Shown here: one piece after another, positions 7,826 to 15,152 of the stretch
Numbering within the stretch: the stretch's first letter is position 1
Layout: each line of letters starts with the position of its first letter
Assembly: GCA_029239935.1 (NCBI GenBank)
Contig: JARBTY010000018.1
Coordinates: 1 to 26,915 of the forward strand
Source of the DNA: Clostridia bacterium
GTDB lineage: Bacteria; Bacillota_A; Clostridia; Lachnospirales; Cellulosilyticaceae
Direction: 5' to 3'
DNA length: 26,915 nt
Position numbers and translations under genes: made by a program
The notes under the pieces: model-generated
What the model was told of the DNA's origin: nothing
The model's input: only the letters and a program-made list of their open reading frames with translations
Database searches by the model: none

Positions 7826-7854
7826 ATATTACTAAAATTAATTGATATTGTCAA
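7826..7854 (-). promoter_or_regulatory. Promoter of the dehydrogenase-transketolase operon
   Basis: On the minus strand, a perfect TTGACA (7849-7854) is followed after 17 bp by TAATAT (7826-7831). Transcription would start near 7819, at the edge of the palindromic operator. The untranslated leader would be about 70 nt, ending with a GGGAGG ribosome binding site. The 7855-7985 stretch upstream is AT-rich and holds no gene that I can support. Confidence 0.75.
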
Positions 7855-7985
7855 TATTATTCTATAATATTTTATCCTGTTCTAAATTAGATTAGGATGA
7901 AATATACAATTTACACAACTCTTCGAATCATATCTATTAAATCTACCACATATACCCTTATATAATAAGTCAGTAAACTAAAATA

Positions 7986-8008
7986 AGATGCTTCCTTTAT
8001 GAGCATCT
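7986..8008 (-). terminator. Terminator of the histidine kinase gene
   Basis: AGATGCT (7986-7992) and AGCATCT (8002-8008) form a perfect 7-bp stem, extendable by a G-U pair, with a 9-nt loop. On the minus strand it is followed by TATTTTAG. The stem overlaps the last codons and stop of the kinase gene. Confidence 0.6.
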
Positions 8009-9220
8009 CATACCATAGATATCTGAAAATTCAACATTTATTCTTTCAATGGGTGCCTGCTTTGCAAGAATACTGCACTGCTGCTGTTTTTGAGGTGCTT
8101 CTTTTACGGGCAAGCTGATGACAAAGCTTGTCCCTATTCCTTCCTTGCTTTCAAAGCTTATGGCACCTCCATGCATTTCGACTAACGACTTTACAAGACT
8201 TAATCCTATCCCACTACCCTCGTTTTGACGCGTGAACATCTCATCCACCTGAAAAAATCTTTTAAAAATCTGACTTTGTTTATCTGCTGGTATACCAATG
8301 CCGTGATCTTCTACCTTTATACTAATCCCTTCACCTCGGTCATATACATTAACAAATATGTCTCCTCCATCTGGTGTAAACTTTATAGCATTAGAAAGCA
8401 AGTTTAATAAAATTCTTTCTATCTTTTCATCATCACAAGCCATTATTTTTTCTTCTATCTCTGTATCAAATACAATATGAATACCCTTCTGCGCTGCATA
8501 GTCTGATACCGACAATGTAATCTCTTCGATTGTACTTATAATATTACAGTTTTCCAGATGAATCTCAAAAGCCTTTGCATCGATCTTAGTAATATCTATT
8601 AAATTATTGACAAGCTTTAACAGCCTGTAGCAGTTTTGTTTCATCGTCCCTACATTCCTTACAATCTTCCCCTTGCTTTTTGTCCAATCCTCATCATTCA
8701 TATAAAGCTCTATAAGCTGCACAGATCCCAAGATAACATTCAGCGGTGTTCTTAACTCATGAGAAATATTTGAAAAAAATTCTGTCTGCATCTTTTCATG
8801 CTCTAATATTTCGTCTATTGTTTGTTCGTTTGTCATATAACTTTGTATCAAATCTAGTTTTTCATTGAGTTGCCTTTCTACTTCTTTTCTCTTTTCTATC
8901 TCTTTAACTAGCTGTTTATTTTTATTTTTCAGTGCTTGTGTAAAGGTTCCAAAATAAAAGGCCGTTATGTAATAGAGCGCGGTGCCTATGAGCATCGTCG
9001 AAATATCTGTTCCATCATCTACATTTACCTTAAGAATAAAGTTTGCAAACCCCAAAAACACCCATAATGTTGCTGTAATAAGTCCATCTTTCAGACTCGT
9101 TTTAATACAAGCTATGATGATACAAATAAGACCACAAATGCCTTTTACAGACAGTGGTATGAACGGAAGTACATTTAAAATAACCATCAGTAAATAGAAA
9201 AAAAAGCAACCCCTTCTCAT
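7997..9220 (-). CDS. Membrane histidine kinase, orphan
   Basis: This 407-residue sensor kinase has an N-terminal membrane part with about four to five hydrophobic segments (residues 5-95) and a charged coiled-coil linker (about 96-145). A HisKA domain follows with the phospho-acceptor His154 in FFSNISHELRTPLNVILG. The HATPase_c domain shows the N box NLLSNAIKFTPDGG, the G1 box DHGIGIPADKQSQIFKRFF and the G2 box GSGIGLSLVKSLVEMHGG. It should autophosphorylate and pass phosphate to a response regulator, but none is encoded in this window. A longer start at 9298 is possible. The ATG at 9220 has an excellent AAAGGAG eight bases upstream and begins directly before the first hydrophobic segment, so I prefer it. 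The extracellular loops are short, so it may sense a membrane or intramembrane signal. Confidence 0.9.
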   Translation of the reverse strand: MRRGCFFFYLLMVILNVLPFIPLSVKGICGLICIIIACIKTSLKDGLITATLWVFLGFANFILKVNVDDGTDISTMLIGTALYYITAFYFGTFTQALKNKNKQLVKEIEKRKEVERQLNEKLDLIQSYMTNEQTIDEILEHEKMQTEFFSNISHELRTPLNVILGSVQLIELYMNDEDWTKSKGKIVRNVGTMKQNCYRLLKLVNNLIDITKIDAKAFEIHLENCNIISTIEEITLSVSDYAAQKGIHIVFDTEIEEKIMACDDEKIERILLNLLSNAIKFTPDGGDIFVNVYDRGEGISIKVEDHGIGIPADKQSQIFKRFFQVDEMFTRQNEGSGIGLSLVKSLVEMHGGAISFESKEGIGTSFVISLPVKEAPQKQQQCSILAKQAPIERINVEFSDIYGMRCS

Positions 9221-9308
9221 GATAAAGACTCCTTTAAATATCAATCTAAACCTATAGTAGCATACTGCAAAAGCTTTTCCTATAAATTTCATTAGCAAGT
9301 TTCGACAG

Positions 9309-9332
9309 AAAAAAAAGACAGCAAATGCTATC
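9309..9332 (-). terminator. Terminator of the MFS gene
   Basis: On the minus strand GATAGC-ATTT-GCTGTC (9332 down to 9317) forms a six-pair stem with one G-U pair. It is followed directly by eight T residues (9316-9309). It overlaps the stop codon of the MFS gene at 9328 and separates this unit from the kinase gene. Confidence 0.8.
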
Positions 9333-10557
9333 CCTCTTTGATAAACTCCTTATTATAAAAAATACTGATGCCTAATACAATAAGCAGTACCCCCGTTATA
9401 ATCATCAACACTTCTATTCTTATAATATCTGCTAAAGGCCCAAATAATATCATCCCCAGTGGCATTAGTCCGGCTGACACAATCTGTATGAAGCTAAATA
9501 CCCTTCCCTGCATATCACCCTCTACCTTCTCTTGTAGCAAAACCATTGCAGGTGAATTGAAAAAGGGCATAGTCATCCCAGTTAATACCATGATACCTAA
9601 ATAAACATAAAATACCTTAGTCACTCCGACCGCTACTGTTAAAAGACCAAAAGCACAACAGCTTACAGCAATCGTGATAATCCGATTCTTAAAACCTCCC
9701 CAGGTGGACATCACAATTCCCCCAAGTATTGATCCCACAAAAAAACTCATTTCATTAGCTGTGAGTCTCCAATATTCGTCTCCAAAAGTACGTGTTACCA
9801 TCAATACATTCAAAAACGCTGCTGGAACAATTAAAAAAGTAAAAATAGCGTAAAAAATAAGTAAGTGTCTAATAAAAGAATGACTTAGGGAATATTTAAT
9901 CCCTTCCTTAAGATCATAGAAATAATCTGTATCTTGTTTTTCAAGGGCTTTTTTATGAGGCACAACCTTCAGTGTAAGTAATATTGAAATGCCTATAGCC
10001 GCTGTAACAACATCCACAAATAATATGTTTTCAAATGCACCATAGGTGAGTATCGTGCCGCTTACAGCAGGAGATACCAAAAAGATCAAGGATTGGATAG
10101 TACCATTCATACCATTGACCCTCATCAACTTTTCCTCTGGTACAATCTGAGGAATAAGTGCGTTGACCGCTGGCATCTGAATCCCTGCACCAAATGAACG
10201 GATACCCGAAACTAAAAACAATATCCACATGCTCTCATAGCCCATTAAAAGTATGATGGCTAAAACCAATGTTGATACTGCAATCAGTCCATCTGATAAT
10301 ACAATGAGCAGCTTACGGTTGTATCTGTCTGCCCATACGCCCGCAAATAAAGAGATACCCAATTGGGGTAAAAAGGCACATATCGTCGACAAGGTAATCA
10401 TGATTCCTGAATTTGTTGTTCTGGCTATATACCAGATAATTGCAAACTGTACCAAAGACGAACCAAATAGTGAGATGGTTTGACTAGATAAAAATAAAGC
10501 CGTCTTTATCTTCCAGTTTGAAAAGGAAGTATCGTCTATTCTATTCTCTGTTTTCAT
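9328..10557 (-). CDS. MFS efflux transporter, DHA3/Mef-like
   Basis: This 409-residue polytopic protein has about twelve hydrophobic segments. Family marks of the MFS are the loop 2-3 motif GVWADRYNRKLLI (about 77-89) and the paired N- and C-terminal bundles. The opening (FLSSQTISLFGSSLVQFAIIWYIA) and the segments VSGIRSFGAGIQMPAVNALIPQIVPEEKLMRVNGMNGTI resemble the DHA3/MefA and EntS-like drug or siderophore exporters. It probably exports a hydrophobic compound by proton antiport; resistance to macrolides should not be assumed. It is a single-gene unit with its own promoter upstream and a terminator overlapping the stop. An operator-like AACATATGTT lies between promoter and gene, suggesting inducible expression. 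No regulator of its own is adjacent. Confidence 0.88.
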   Translation of the reverse strand: MKTENRIDDTSFSNWKIKTALFLSSQTISLFGSSLVQFAIIWYIARTTNSGIMITLSTICAFLPQLGISLFAGVWADRYNRKLLIVLSDGLIAVSTLVLAIILLMGYESMWILFLVSGIRSFGAGIQMPAVNALIPQIVPEEKLMRVNGMNGTIQSLIFLVSPAVSGTILTYGAFENILFVDVVTAAIGISILLTLKVVPHKKALEKQDTDYFYDLKEGIKYSLSHSFIRHLLIFYAIFTFLIVPAAFLNVLMVTRTFGDEYWRLTANEMSFFVGSILGGIVMSTWGGFKNRIITIAVSCCAFGLLTVAVGVTKVFYVYLGIMVLTGMTMPFFNSPAMVLLQEKVEGDMQGRVFSFIQIVSAGLMPLGMILFGPLADIIRIEVLMIITGVLLIVLGISIFYNKEFIKEG

Positions 10558-10600
10558 AAACCCTCATTTCTAATCCTATCATTAAGTTTGAACTAGACAA

Positions 10601-10658
10601 AACATATGTTCTATTTGTTCTAAAACTTATTATAAAGTATTGCAATAAGGGGCGTCAA
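10601..10658 (-). promoter_or_regulatory. MFS promoter with operator-like palindrome
   Basis: On the minus strand TTGACG (10653-10658) and a consensus TATAAT (10629-10634) are 18 bp apart. Just downstream of the likely start of transcription is the perfect palindrome AACATATGTT (10601-10610), flanked by GAAC/GTTC half-site-like words. A repressor site is plausible; its regulator is not identified. Confidence 0.6.
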
Positions 10659-10674
10659 GTTATAAAAAGTGATT

Positions 10675-12543
10675 TTATAGTCTCCCTTCCTTTAAATGTA
10701 ATAATACTGATGAATTAATAATCACTGCAACTGATCCCACATTATGTACCAGCGCGCCCATGATAGGATTTAAAAGACCTGTCATAGCTAATAAAATAGC
10801 GGCAAAATTCAGTGTCATAGAAAGTATCAGGTTCAGCTTAATGGTTCTCATCGTTTGCTTAGACAATCTTATCAGATGAGGTATATGTTTGATATCATCT
10901 CCAACCAGTGCAATATCTGCAGCATCTACTGCAATATCACTGCCGATGCCTCCCATAGCAATACCTACATACGCTTTTTTTAGCGCAGGTGCATCATTGA
11001 CTCCATCCCCCACCATACAAACCATTTCATTTGTACTTTGGTAAGATTCAATAATAGCAAGTTTATCCTCCGGCAGACACTGGGTATGTACAGCTGTGAT
11101 GCCTGTAAGCTTCGCCATGCGTGAAGCTGCCCTAGTGCTGTCTCCCGTAAGAAGCAGTGCTTTTAAGCCTGAAGCTTGTATACCTTTTACTACCTGATCG
11201 GCATCTTTTCTAAGTGTATCCGAAAGGGCAACAAATCCTTCTAGTATATGATTCACTGCTACATAGATAATACTGCAGCCTTCTTTTTCATAGGCCTGGG
11301 CCTGATCTATTGCCGCCTGAGGTAAAGAAATGCCTTGTTCCACTAATAATTTAGTATTCCCTGCATGGATTATTTTTTCTCCCAAAACAGCTCTCACTCC
11401 CCGCCCTGCAAACATCTCAAACTCTTCGGGCGCGTTAGGCAAAGTATCGGTTTCAGACTTGAAGTAAGTGATAATAGCCTTCCCCAGAGGATGTTCTGAC
11501 CTAAGCTCTGCCGAGGCCGTCAAGGCTAATAACTCTTTGATAGACAGATGCCCGTTTAAGCTTTGAACTGCTGTAACACTGGGCTTTCCATAAGTTAAAG
11601 TACCTGTTTTATCAAAAGCCATATGCTTTACCTTTGCCAGTCTTTCCAGAGCATCTCCTTCCCGTATAAGAATACCATATTTTGTGGCATTACCAATACC
11701 CGCCATAATAGCAGTAGGGGTTGCCAGCACGAGGGCACAGGGACAGAATACAACCAGAATGGTGACCGAACGTATGACTTCTCCTGTAACAAACCATGTT
11801 CCCGCTGCCGCTGTTAGTGCGATGACTACAATCCAAGTCGCCCATCTATCGGCAAGGCCCACAATCTTTGCTTTGCTGGCATCAGCTGATTCTACCAGTC
11901 TGATCATCCTCTGCAGGGAACTGTTTTCTCCAACCTTTGTTGCTTTCATCTCAAACGTGCCAAATTGATTAACTGTGCCACTAAAAACCTCATCGCCGGT
12001 CTCTTTATCCACTGGCATGGATTCCCCTGTCATAATCGCTTGATCAACGGCGGTCTGTCCGCTTGTAATGACTCCGTCAACTGCAATGGCCTCCCCTGGA
12101 ATAACCCTGAGTCTATCTCCGATTTTTACCTCTTCTGCTGGTACTATACTTTCTATATCATCCCTAATAACCCGAGCGATCCTCGGTGTAAGATGAACTA
12201 GCTTTTCTATACCCGCTCTAGCTTTGGCCACGGTTCTTTCTTCTAGTAATGCCCCTATAGCCATAATAAAGGCTACTTCTCCTGCTGCAAAAACCTCTCC
12301 TATAAACACTGCTGCAACAAGAGCGATAGATACCAGCACATCTGCTTTGATATCAAACTCCGTAACAAGGCCCTTAACCGCACCTAAAATAATAGGCATA
12401 CCGCATAACACAATGGCCACCCAAGCGGCGTCAACTGGCAAGGTATCTCCCAAAATGCTGAAAAAACTTATAAGAAGAGATATACCTGATACTATAAGCC
12501 TTAAAATCGTGCGTTTCTCTTCATCTGCTAACCATGCTTTCAT
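10675..12543 (-). CDS. P1B-type heavy-metal-translocating ATPase
   Basis: This 622-residue metal-export ATPase has no N-terminal metal-binding domain and begins almost directly with membrane helices. All catalytic motifs are present: TGES (172-175), the CPC metal site in the membrane (267-269, CPCALVLATPTA), the phosphorylated Asp311 in DKTGT, the HP dipeptide of SEHPLG (351-352) and GDGVNDAP (512-519). The last helices carry LNFAAILLAMTGLLNP and HNVGSVAVIINSS, where Zn/Cd pumps of the ZntA/CadA type have an aspartate. This end looks more like CtpC-type pumps. The promoter carries a CsoR-like operator almost identical to that of the CsoR gene 3 kb away, which argues for copper or another CsoR-sensed metal. 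Metal identity therefore stays open. A GGAG site lies 8 nt before the ATG. Confidence 0.93.
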   Translation of the reverse strand: MKAWLADEEKRTILRLIVSGISLLISFFSILGDTLPVDAAWVAIVLCGMPIILGAVKGLVTEFDIKADVLVSIALVAAVFIGEVFAAGEVAFIMAIGALLEERTVAKARAGIEKLVHLTPRIARVIRDDIESIVPAEEVKIGDRLRVIPGEAIAVDGVITSGQTAVDQAIMTGESMPVDKETGDEVFSGTVNQFGTFEMKATKVGENSSLQRMIRLVESADASKAKIVGLADRWATWIVVIALTAAAGTWFVTGEVIRSVTILVVFCPCALVLATPTAIMAGIGNATKYGILIREGDALERLAKVKHMAFDKTGTLTYGKPSVTAVQSLNGHLSIKELLALTASAELRSEHPLGKAIITYFKSETDTLPNAPEEFEMFAGRGVRAVLGEKIIHAGNTKLLVEQGISLPQAAIDQAQAYEKEGCSIIYVAVNHILEGFVALSDTLRKDADQVVKGIQASGLKALLLTGDSTRAASRMAKLTGITAVHTQCLPEDKLAIIESYQSTNEMVCMVGDGVNDAPALKKAYVGIAMGGIGSDIAVDAADIALVGDDIKHIPHLIRLSKQTMRTIKLNLILSMTLNFAAILLAMTGLLNPIMGALVHNVGSVAVIINSSVLLHLKEGRL

Positions 12544-12560
12544 CTCATCAACTCCATCAA

Positions 12561-12600
12561 ATAATAATATACCATATACCCCTATATGGTATATTATTAT
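12561..12600. promoter_or_regulatory. CsoR-like operator: 18-bp-arm palindrome before the ATPase gene
   Basis: Arms at 12561-12578 and 12583-12600 are perfect 18-bp complements around a CCCC centre. The core TATACCCCTATATGGTATA (12575-12593) matches the sequence before the CsoR gene (15460-15478) at 17 of 19 positions, and it covers the -10 box in the same register. This is the arrangement expected for repression by CsoR. It lies between the ATPase start and its -35 box. Confidence 0.8.
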
Positions 12601-12614
12601 CTAAAAGCTGTCAA
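12586..12614 (-). promoter_or_regulatory. Promoter of the metal ATPase gene
   Basis: On the minus strand a perfect TTGACA (12609-12614) is followed after 17 bp by TACCAT (12586-12591). The -10 box lies wholly inside the palindromic operator. Confidence 0.7.
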
Positions 12615-12627
12615 TATAACATTTGAT

Positions 12628-12733
12628 ACAAATAAACACTTTATTTGTTAAAAATTTCCTGTTATTATGCACGCCCCACGCGTTGTTACTTTTTTATGGC
12701 GGTGCTATACTTATCCTTATGAAATAAAGTGTT
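12628..12733. repeat. Inverted repeats around the lipoprotein promoter
   Basis: ACAAATAAA-CAC-TTTATTTGT (12628-12648) is a perfect 9-bp-arm palindrome. In addition AACACTTTATTT (12635-12646) has a perfect 12-bp inverted copy AAATAAAGTGTT at 12722-12733. The two copies bracket the promoter of the lipoprotein gene, one upstream of its -35 box and one just after its -10 box. This suggests a two-site operator with possible looping. The binding protein is unknown. Confidence 0.5.
12683..12711 (+). promoter_or_regulatory. Promoter of the lipoprotein gene
   Basis: TTGTTA (12683-12688) and TATACT (12706-12711) are separated by 17 bp. The start codon follows about 60 bp downstream, with a full AAAGGAGG site (12755-12762). 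Confidence 0.65.
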
Positions 12734-12770
12734 ACATGTTTTATGTAAAAAATTAAAGGAGGCATTACCG

Positions 12771-13382
12771 ATGAAATTGAAAGCTTTACTATTATCTTTA
12801 ACAGTAGCGGCTATTTTACTTGCAGGCTGCTCACCTAATGAATCTCCAGTACCAGAAACCCCAGGAACAGAGTCTCCTGCTGCTGAATCTCCTGCTACTA
12901 ATACCCCAGCAACCGAATCCCCTGCCGCCGAAACCCCAGTAGATGCTGTAACAACTGCTTCTATCGTAGATAATGAAACTGATTTTGAAAATGCGATTAG
13001 TAAAGATGGCGAGTGGATTATCGCCACTCTTAAGGATTTGACCTTTGACAAAGAACTCATTTTAGACGGTGAGTTTAAAAATGGCAAAAAAAATGATGAT
13101 GGTACAGATGCTATCCAGCGTAAAATAGCTCTTTACGCTCAAGATGCAGATAAAAATGTAACAGACCGATTCTCTTTAACGGCACCAAAACTCACGATTA
13201 AGAGTTCAAATGCAAGGATTCAAGGCGGAACTTTTATCGGAGACGTTTATGTTGAAGCAGATAACTTTTCTGTCGTTGATGCAAAAGTTGAAGGCAATGT
13301 GTATTTTGCCAGCGAGGAGTATAAGTCTAGCTTCAAGTTAGAAAAAGAAGGGACAGTTAGCGGCGCTACTGAAGTAAAATAA
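12771..13382 (+). CDS. Lipoprotein with Pro/Thr/Glu-rich repeat linker
   Basis: This is a 203-residue exported lipoprotein. The signal peptide MKLKALLLSLTVAAILLAGC ends in a clear lipobox, with the lipid-bearing cysteine at residue 20. Residues about 21-60 form a low-complexity linker built from repeated ESPA/ETPA/NTPA units that would hold the domain away from the membrane. The remaining 140 residues form a domain rich in short beta-like stretches (LTIKSSNARIQGGTFIGDVYVEADNFSVVDAKVEGNVYF), with an about 20-residue period suggestive of a small right-handed beta-helix. I do not recognise a named family or an activity. An ATG at 12729 gives a longer frame, but the AAAGGAGG eight bases before 12771 and the signal peptide fix the start. 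It is divergent from the metal ATPase; a role in metal stress is possible but unproven. Confidence 0.85.
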   Translation: MKLKALLLSLTVAAILLAGCSPNESPVPETPGTESPAAESPATNTPATESPAAETPVDAVTTASIVDNETDFENAISKDGEWIIATLKDLTFDKELILDGEFKNGKKNDDGTDAIQRKIALYAQDADKNVTDRFSLTAPKLTIKSSNARIQGGTFIGDVYVEADNFSVVDAKVEGNVYFASEEYKSSFKLEKEGTVSGATEVK

Positions 13383-13435
13383 TACTTTTTAACTCTCTCC
13401 AAGTGCAGTATCATGTTAATCTATAAAAGAACAAG

Positions 13436-13481
13436 CGGGGCTGCTACACAACTCATTTTAATTGGTTGTGTAGCAGCCCCG
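13436..13481. terminator. Strong hairpin between convergent lipoprotein and kinase genes
   Basis: Sixteen-base arms at 13436-13451 and 13466-13481 (CGGGGCTGCTACACAA and its complement) are perfect, with a 14-nt loop. On the minus strand a T-rich stretch (CTTGTTCTTTT) follows, so it is a good terminator for the GHKL kinase gene. For the plus-strand lipoprotein gene the stem is present but the T-run is absent. Confidence 0.8.
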
Positions 13482-13494
13482 TTCTGAATGATTT

Positions 13495-14874
13495 CTATAC
13501 TGCTTTTAACATGATTGATAAGTTAAAAGAATCCCCTTTAAACTTATAATTCATATAACCTTGGTACTTTTCTGCAATTGTTTTCATATTGAGCATGCCA
13601 AATCCATGACTCTTCTTATCTTCTTTTGTTGTGCCCGTAATTTCTGCATTTGTAATATTTTTATCTACTGTGTTAGTTATTTCTAAAAACAAACAATAAT
13701 CTCTAGATTTAATCTGAACGCCAATGGCCCTACGCGATTCATCTAGAACTTTTAAATTAGCTTCAATGGCATTATCCAGTGCATTACTCATTAAAGAACA
13801 TAAATCCACTTCATTAATGTTAATATCATCTGTTAGCTGACCTTCAACTTTAAATTGAATATTGTGTTTTTTAGCTTTTTTATATTTCTGATTAAGAACA
13901 GCATCGGCAATTTCATTTCCTGTTTTAATCTCAAAATGAACAACTTGGCTATTTATCTGCATATCTGATATATATTTTCTCGCTCTTACTACGTTATTCA
14001 TTTGAAGAAGCATATCAATACAGCTTATATGATTATTAAAATCATGCCAAATTCTTCTCACTTCTTTATTTGTTTCATCTTGATCTAAGACTGTTTGCAT
14101 CATAACTTCATTTTGATACTGCATAATATGGTGCTGTGTTTCTTTTTCAAAGTAATCTGACATATACTGAAAGATTTGATAAACAGTAATCGTTAAAACA
14201 AGTATACCGACCGAAATCCAAACTAACGCAAATCCAACACTCGCATTTCCTTTAACAGCCACTCCAATATCCATAATTAACAACATTGAGAAAGCGGAAA
14301 CGATAAAAACAACGATTATAATTTTATAAAATCGTGCTGGAATATTATTAAAGTTTTTACGTGTCGTTCTTCCTACAATCTTTATATAAATATAAGTAAT
14401 TAATTTTGAAAAAATACAAAAGACAATTCTATACCAGTTGACAGAAAGCGCAATCGTGATAACATCTATTTGTGTAATAGCAGAAGAAACATAGATAATC
14501 ATACTTTCAATAACAGCGATTCCAACCATGTACATTGTTGCCCAAAAAAGGCGGACAAGTAATCTTCCCTTAAAAAGGACAAATGCTATTAATATACAAC
14601 ACAAATAAGATCCAATCATTTGAGCTGCTGAAAACTTAGCCACTCGGCTTAATGCAAAGATTGAAGTGGCAGAACTAAAAATGATAATATATGCCAAACG
14701 GTCAGAAACTTTCGTATTTCTATCAAGTATCCCCTTTAGGAATACATATACAAATATAAAATCAATTAAAAAAATGCTGTATTCAAATATATGCCAAAGT
14801 AATCCAGTTTCCACGGTGCGACTAACCCTCTTTCCTTTAAAATTTAAGATATTCTTATCGAACTCCAAATTCAA
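13495..14874 (-). CDS. AgrC-type GHKL sensor kinase
   Basis: This 459-residue protein has six to seven transmembrane segments (about residues 25-235), then a dimerisation helix with the phospho-acceptor His277 in RRIWHDFNNH. A GHKL ATPase domain follows, with the N box SNALDNAIEA (363-372) and the glycine box SHGFGMLNM (422-430). This is the layout of AgrC/ComD quorum-sensing kinases, which normally read a peptide and signal to a LytTR regulator. No agrA-, agrB- or agrD-like gene is present, so the partner is elsewhere. The predicted start is a TTG with only a weak site. A good GGAGG lies 24 nt further upstream in open frame without an obvious start codon, so the true N-terminus is uncertain. 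It is a single-gene unit ended by a strong hairpin. Confidence 0.85.
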   Translation of the reverse strand: MNLEFDKNILNFKGKRVSRTVETGLLWHIFEYSIFLIDFIFVYVFLKGILDRNTKVSDRLAYIIIFSSATSIFALSRVAKFSAAQMIGSYLCCILIAFVLFKGRLLVRLFWATMYMVGIAVIESMIIYVSSAITQIDVITIALSVNWYRIVFCIFSKLITYIYIKIVGRTTRKNFNNIPARFYKIIIVVFIVSAFSMLLIMDIGVAVKGNASVGFALVWISVGILVLTITVYQIFQYMSDYFEKETQHHIMQYQNEVMMQTVLDQDETNKEVRRIWHDFNNHISCIDMLLQMNNVVRARKYISDMQINSQVVHFEIKTGNEIADAVLNQKYKKAKKHNIQFKVEGQLTDDININEVDLCSLMSNALDNAIEANLKVLDESRRAIGVQIKSRDYCLFLEITNTVDKNITNAEITGTTKEDKKSHGFGMLNMKTIAEKYQGYMNYKFKGDSFNLSIMLKAV

Positions 14875-15152
14875 TACTTCTTTCTGCTTTAAATAGATAC
14901 CTCCAAATATCCCAAATTTTGTTTTTAATTTTAATTAACTGCTAATATATTCCAAAAATTAACACTTGTATCTCTATAATAACTTTACTTTGACAATATT
15001 CCAATACTATTTTGTCTTTCTTCAACATATTTCTTCTTTGTTAGTGTCTTTAGACAAGAATACCCGCTACATCGCCCCCTTGCTGGGCGCACATAAAAGA
15101 CCCACCCTCGAAGACCTACTCTCCTATGGATGGGTTAAACTGTTCTCTATTA
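14875..15152. other. Intergenic stretch between the GHKL kinase and CsoR genes
   Basis: This 278-bp gap contains a candidate minus-strand promoter for the kinase (TTGGAA 14999-15004, 17 bp, TATTAT 14976-14981) and a candidate csoR terminator at 15095-15135. The 15060-15140 part is clearly more GC-rich than its AT-rich flank. Minus-strand frames of 14 and 28 codons exist here, but they have neither a good ribosome binding site nor AgrD-like features, so I do not call them genes. Confidence 0.5.
15095..15135 (-). terminator. Candidate csoR terminator
   Basis: On the minus strand ACCCATCC (15135-15128) can pair fully, with one U-G pair, with GGGTGGGT (15107-15100). It is followed by CTTTT (15099-15095). 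The 20-nt loop is large, so this is only a moderate candidate. Confidence 0.4.

Noticed and set aside
15019..15105. Possible AgrD-like short peptides on the minus strand between the kinase and csoR
   Set aside because: Frames of 14 and 28 codons exist, but they lack a good ribosome binding site, an amphipathic leader and the charged tail of AgrD.
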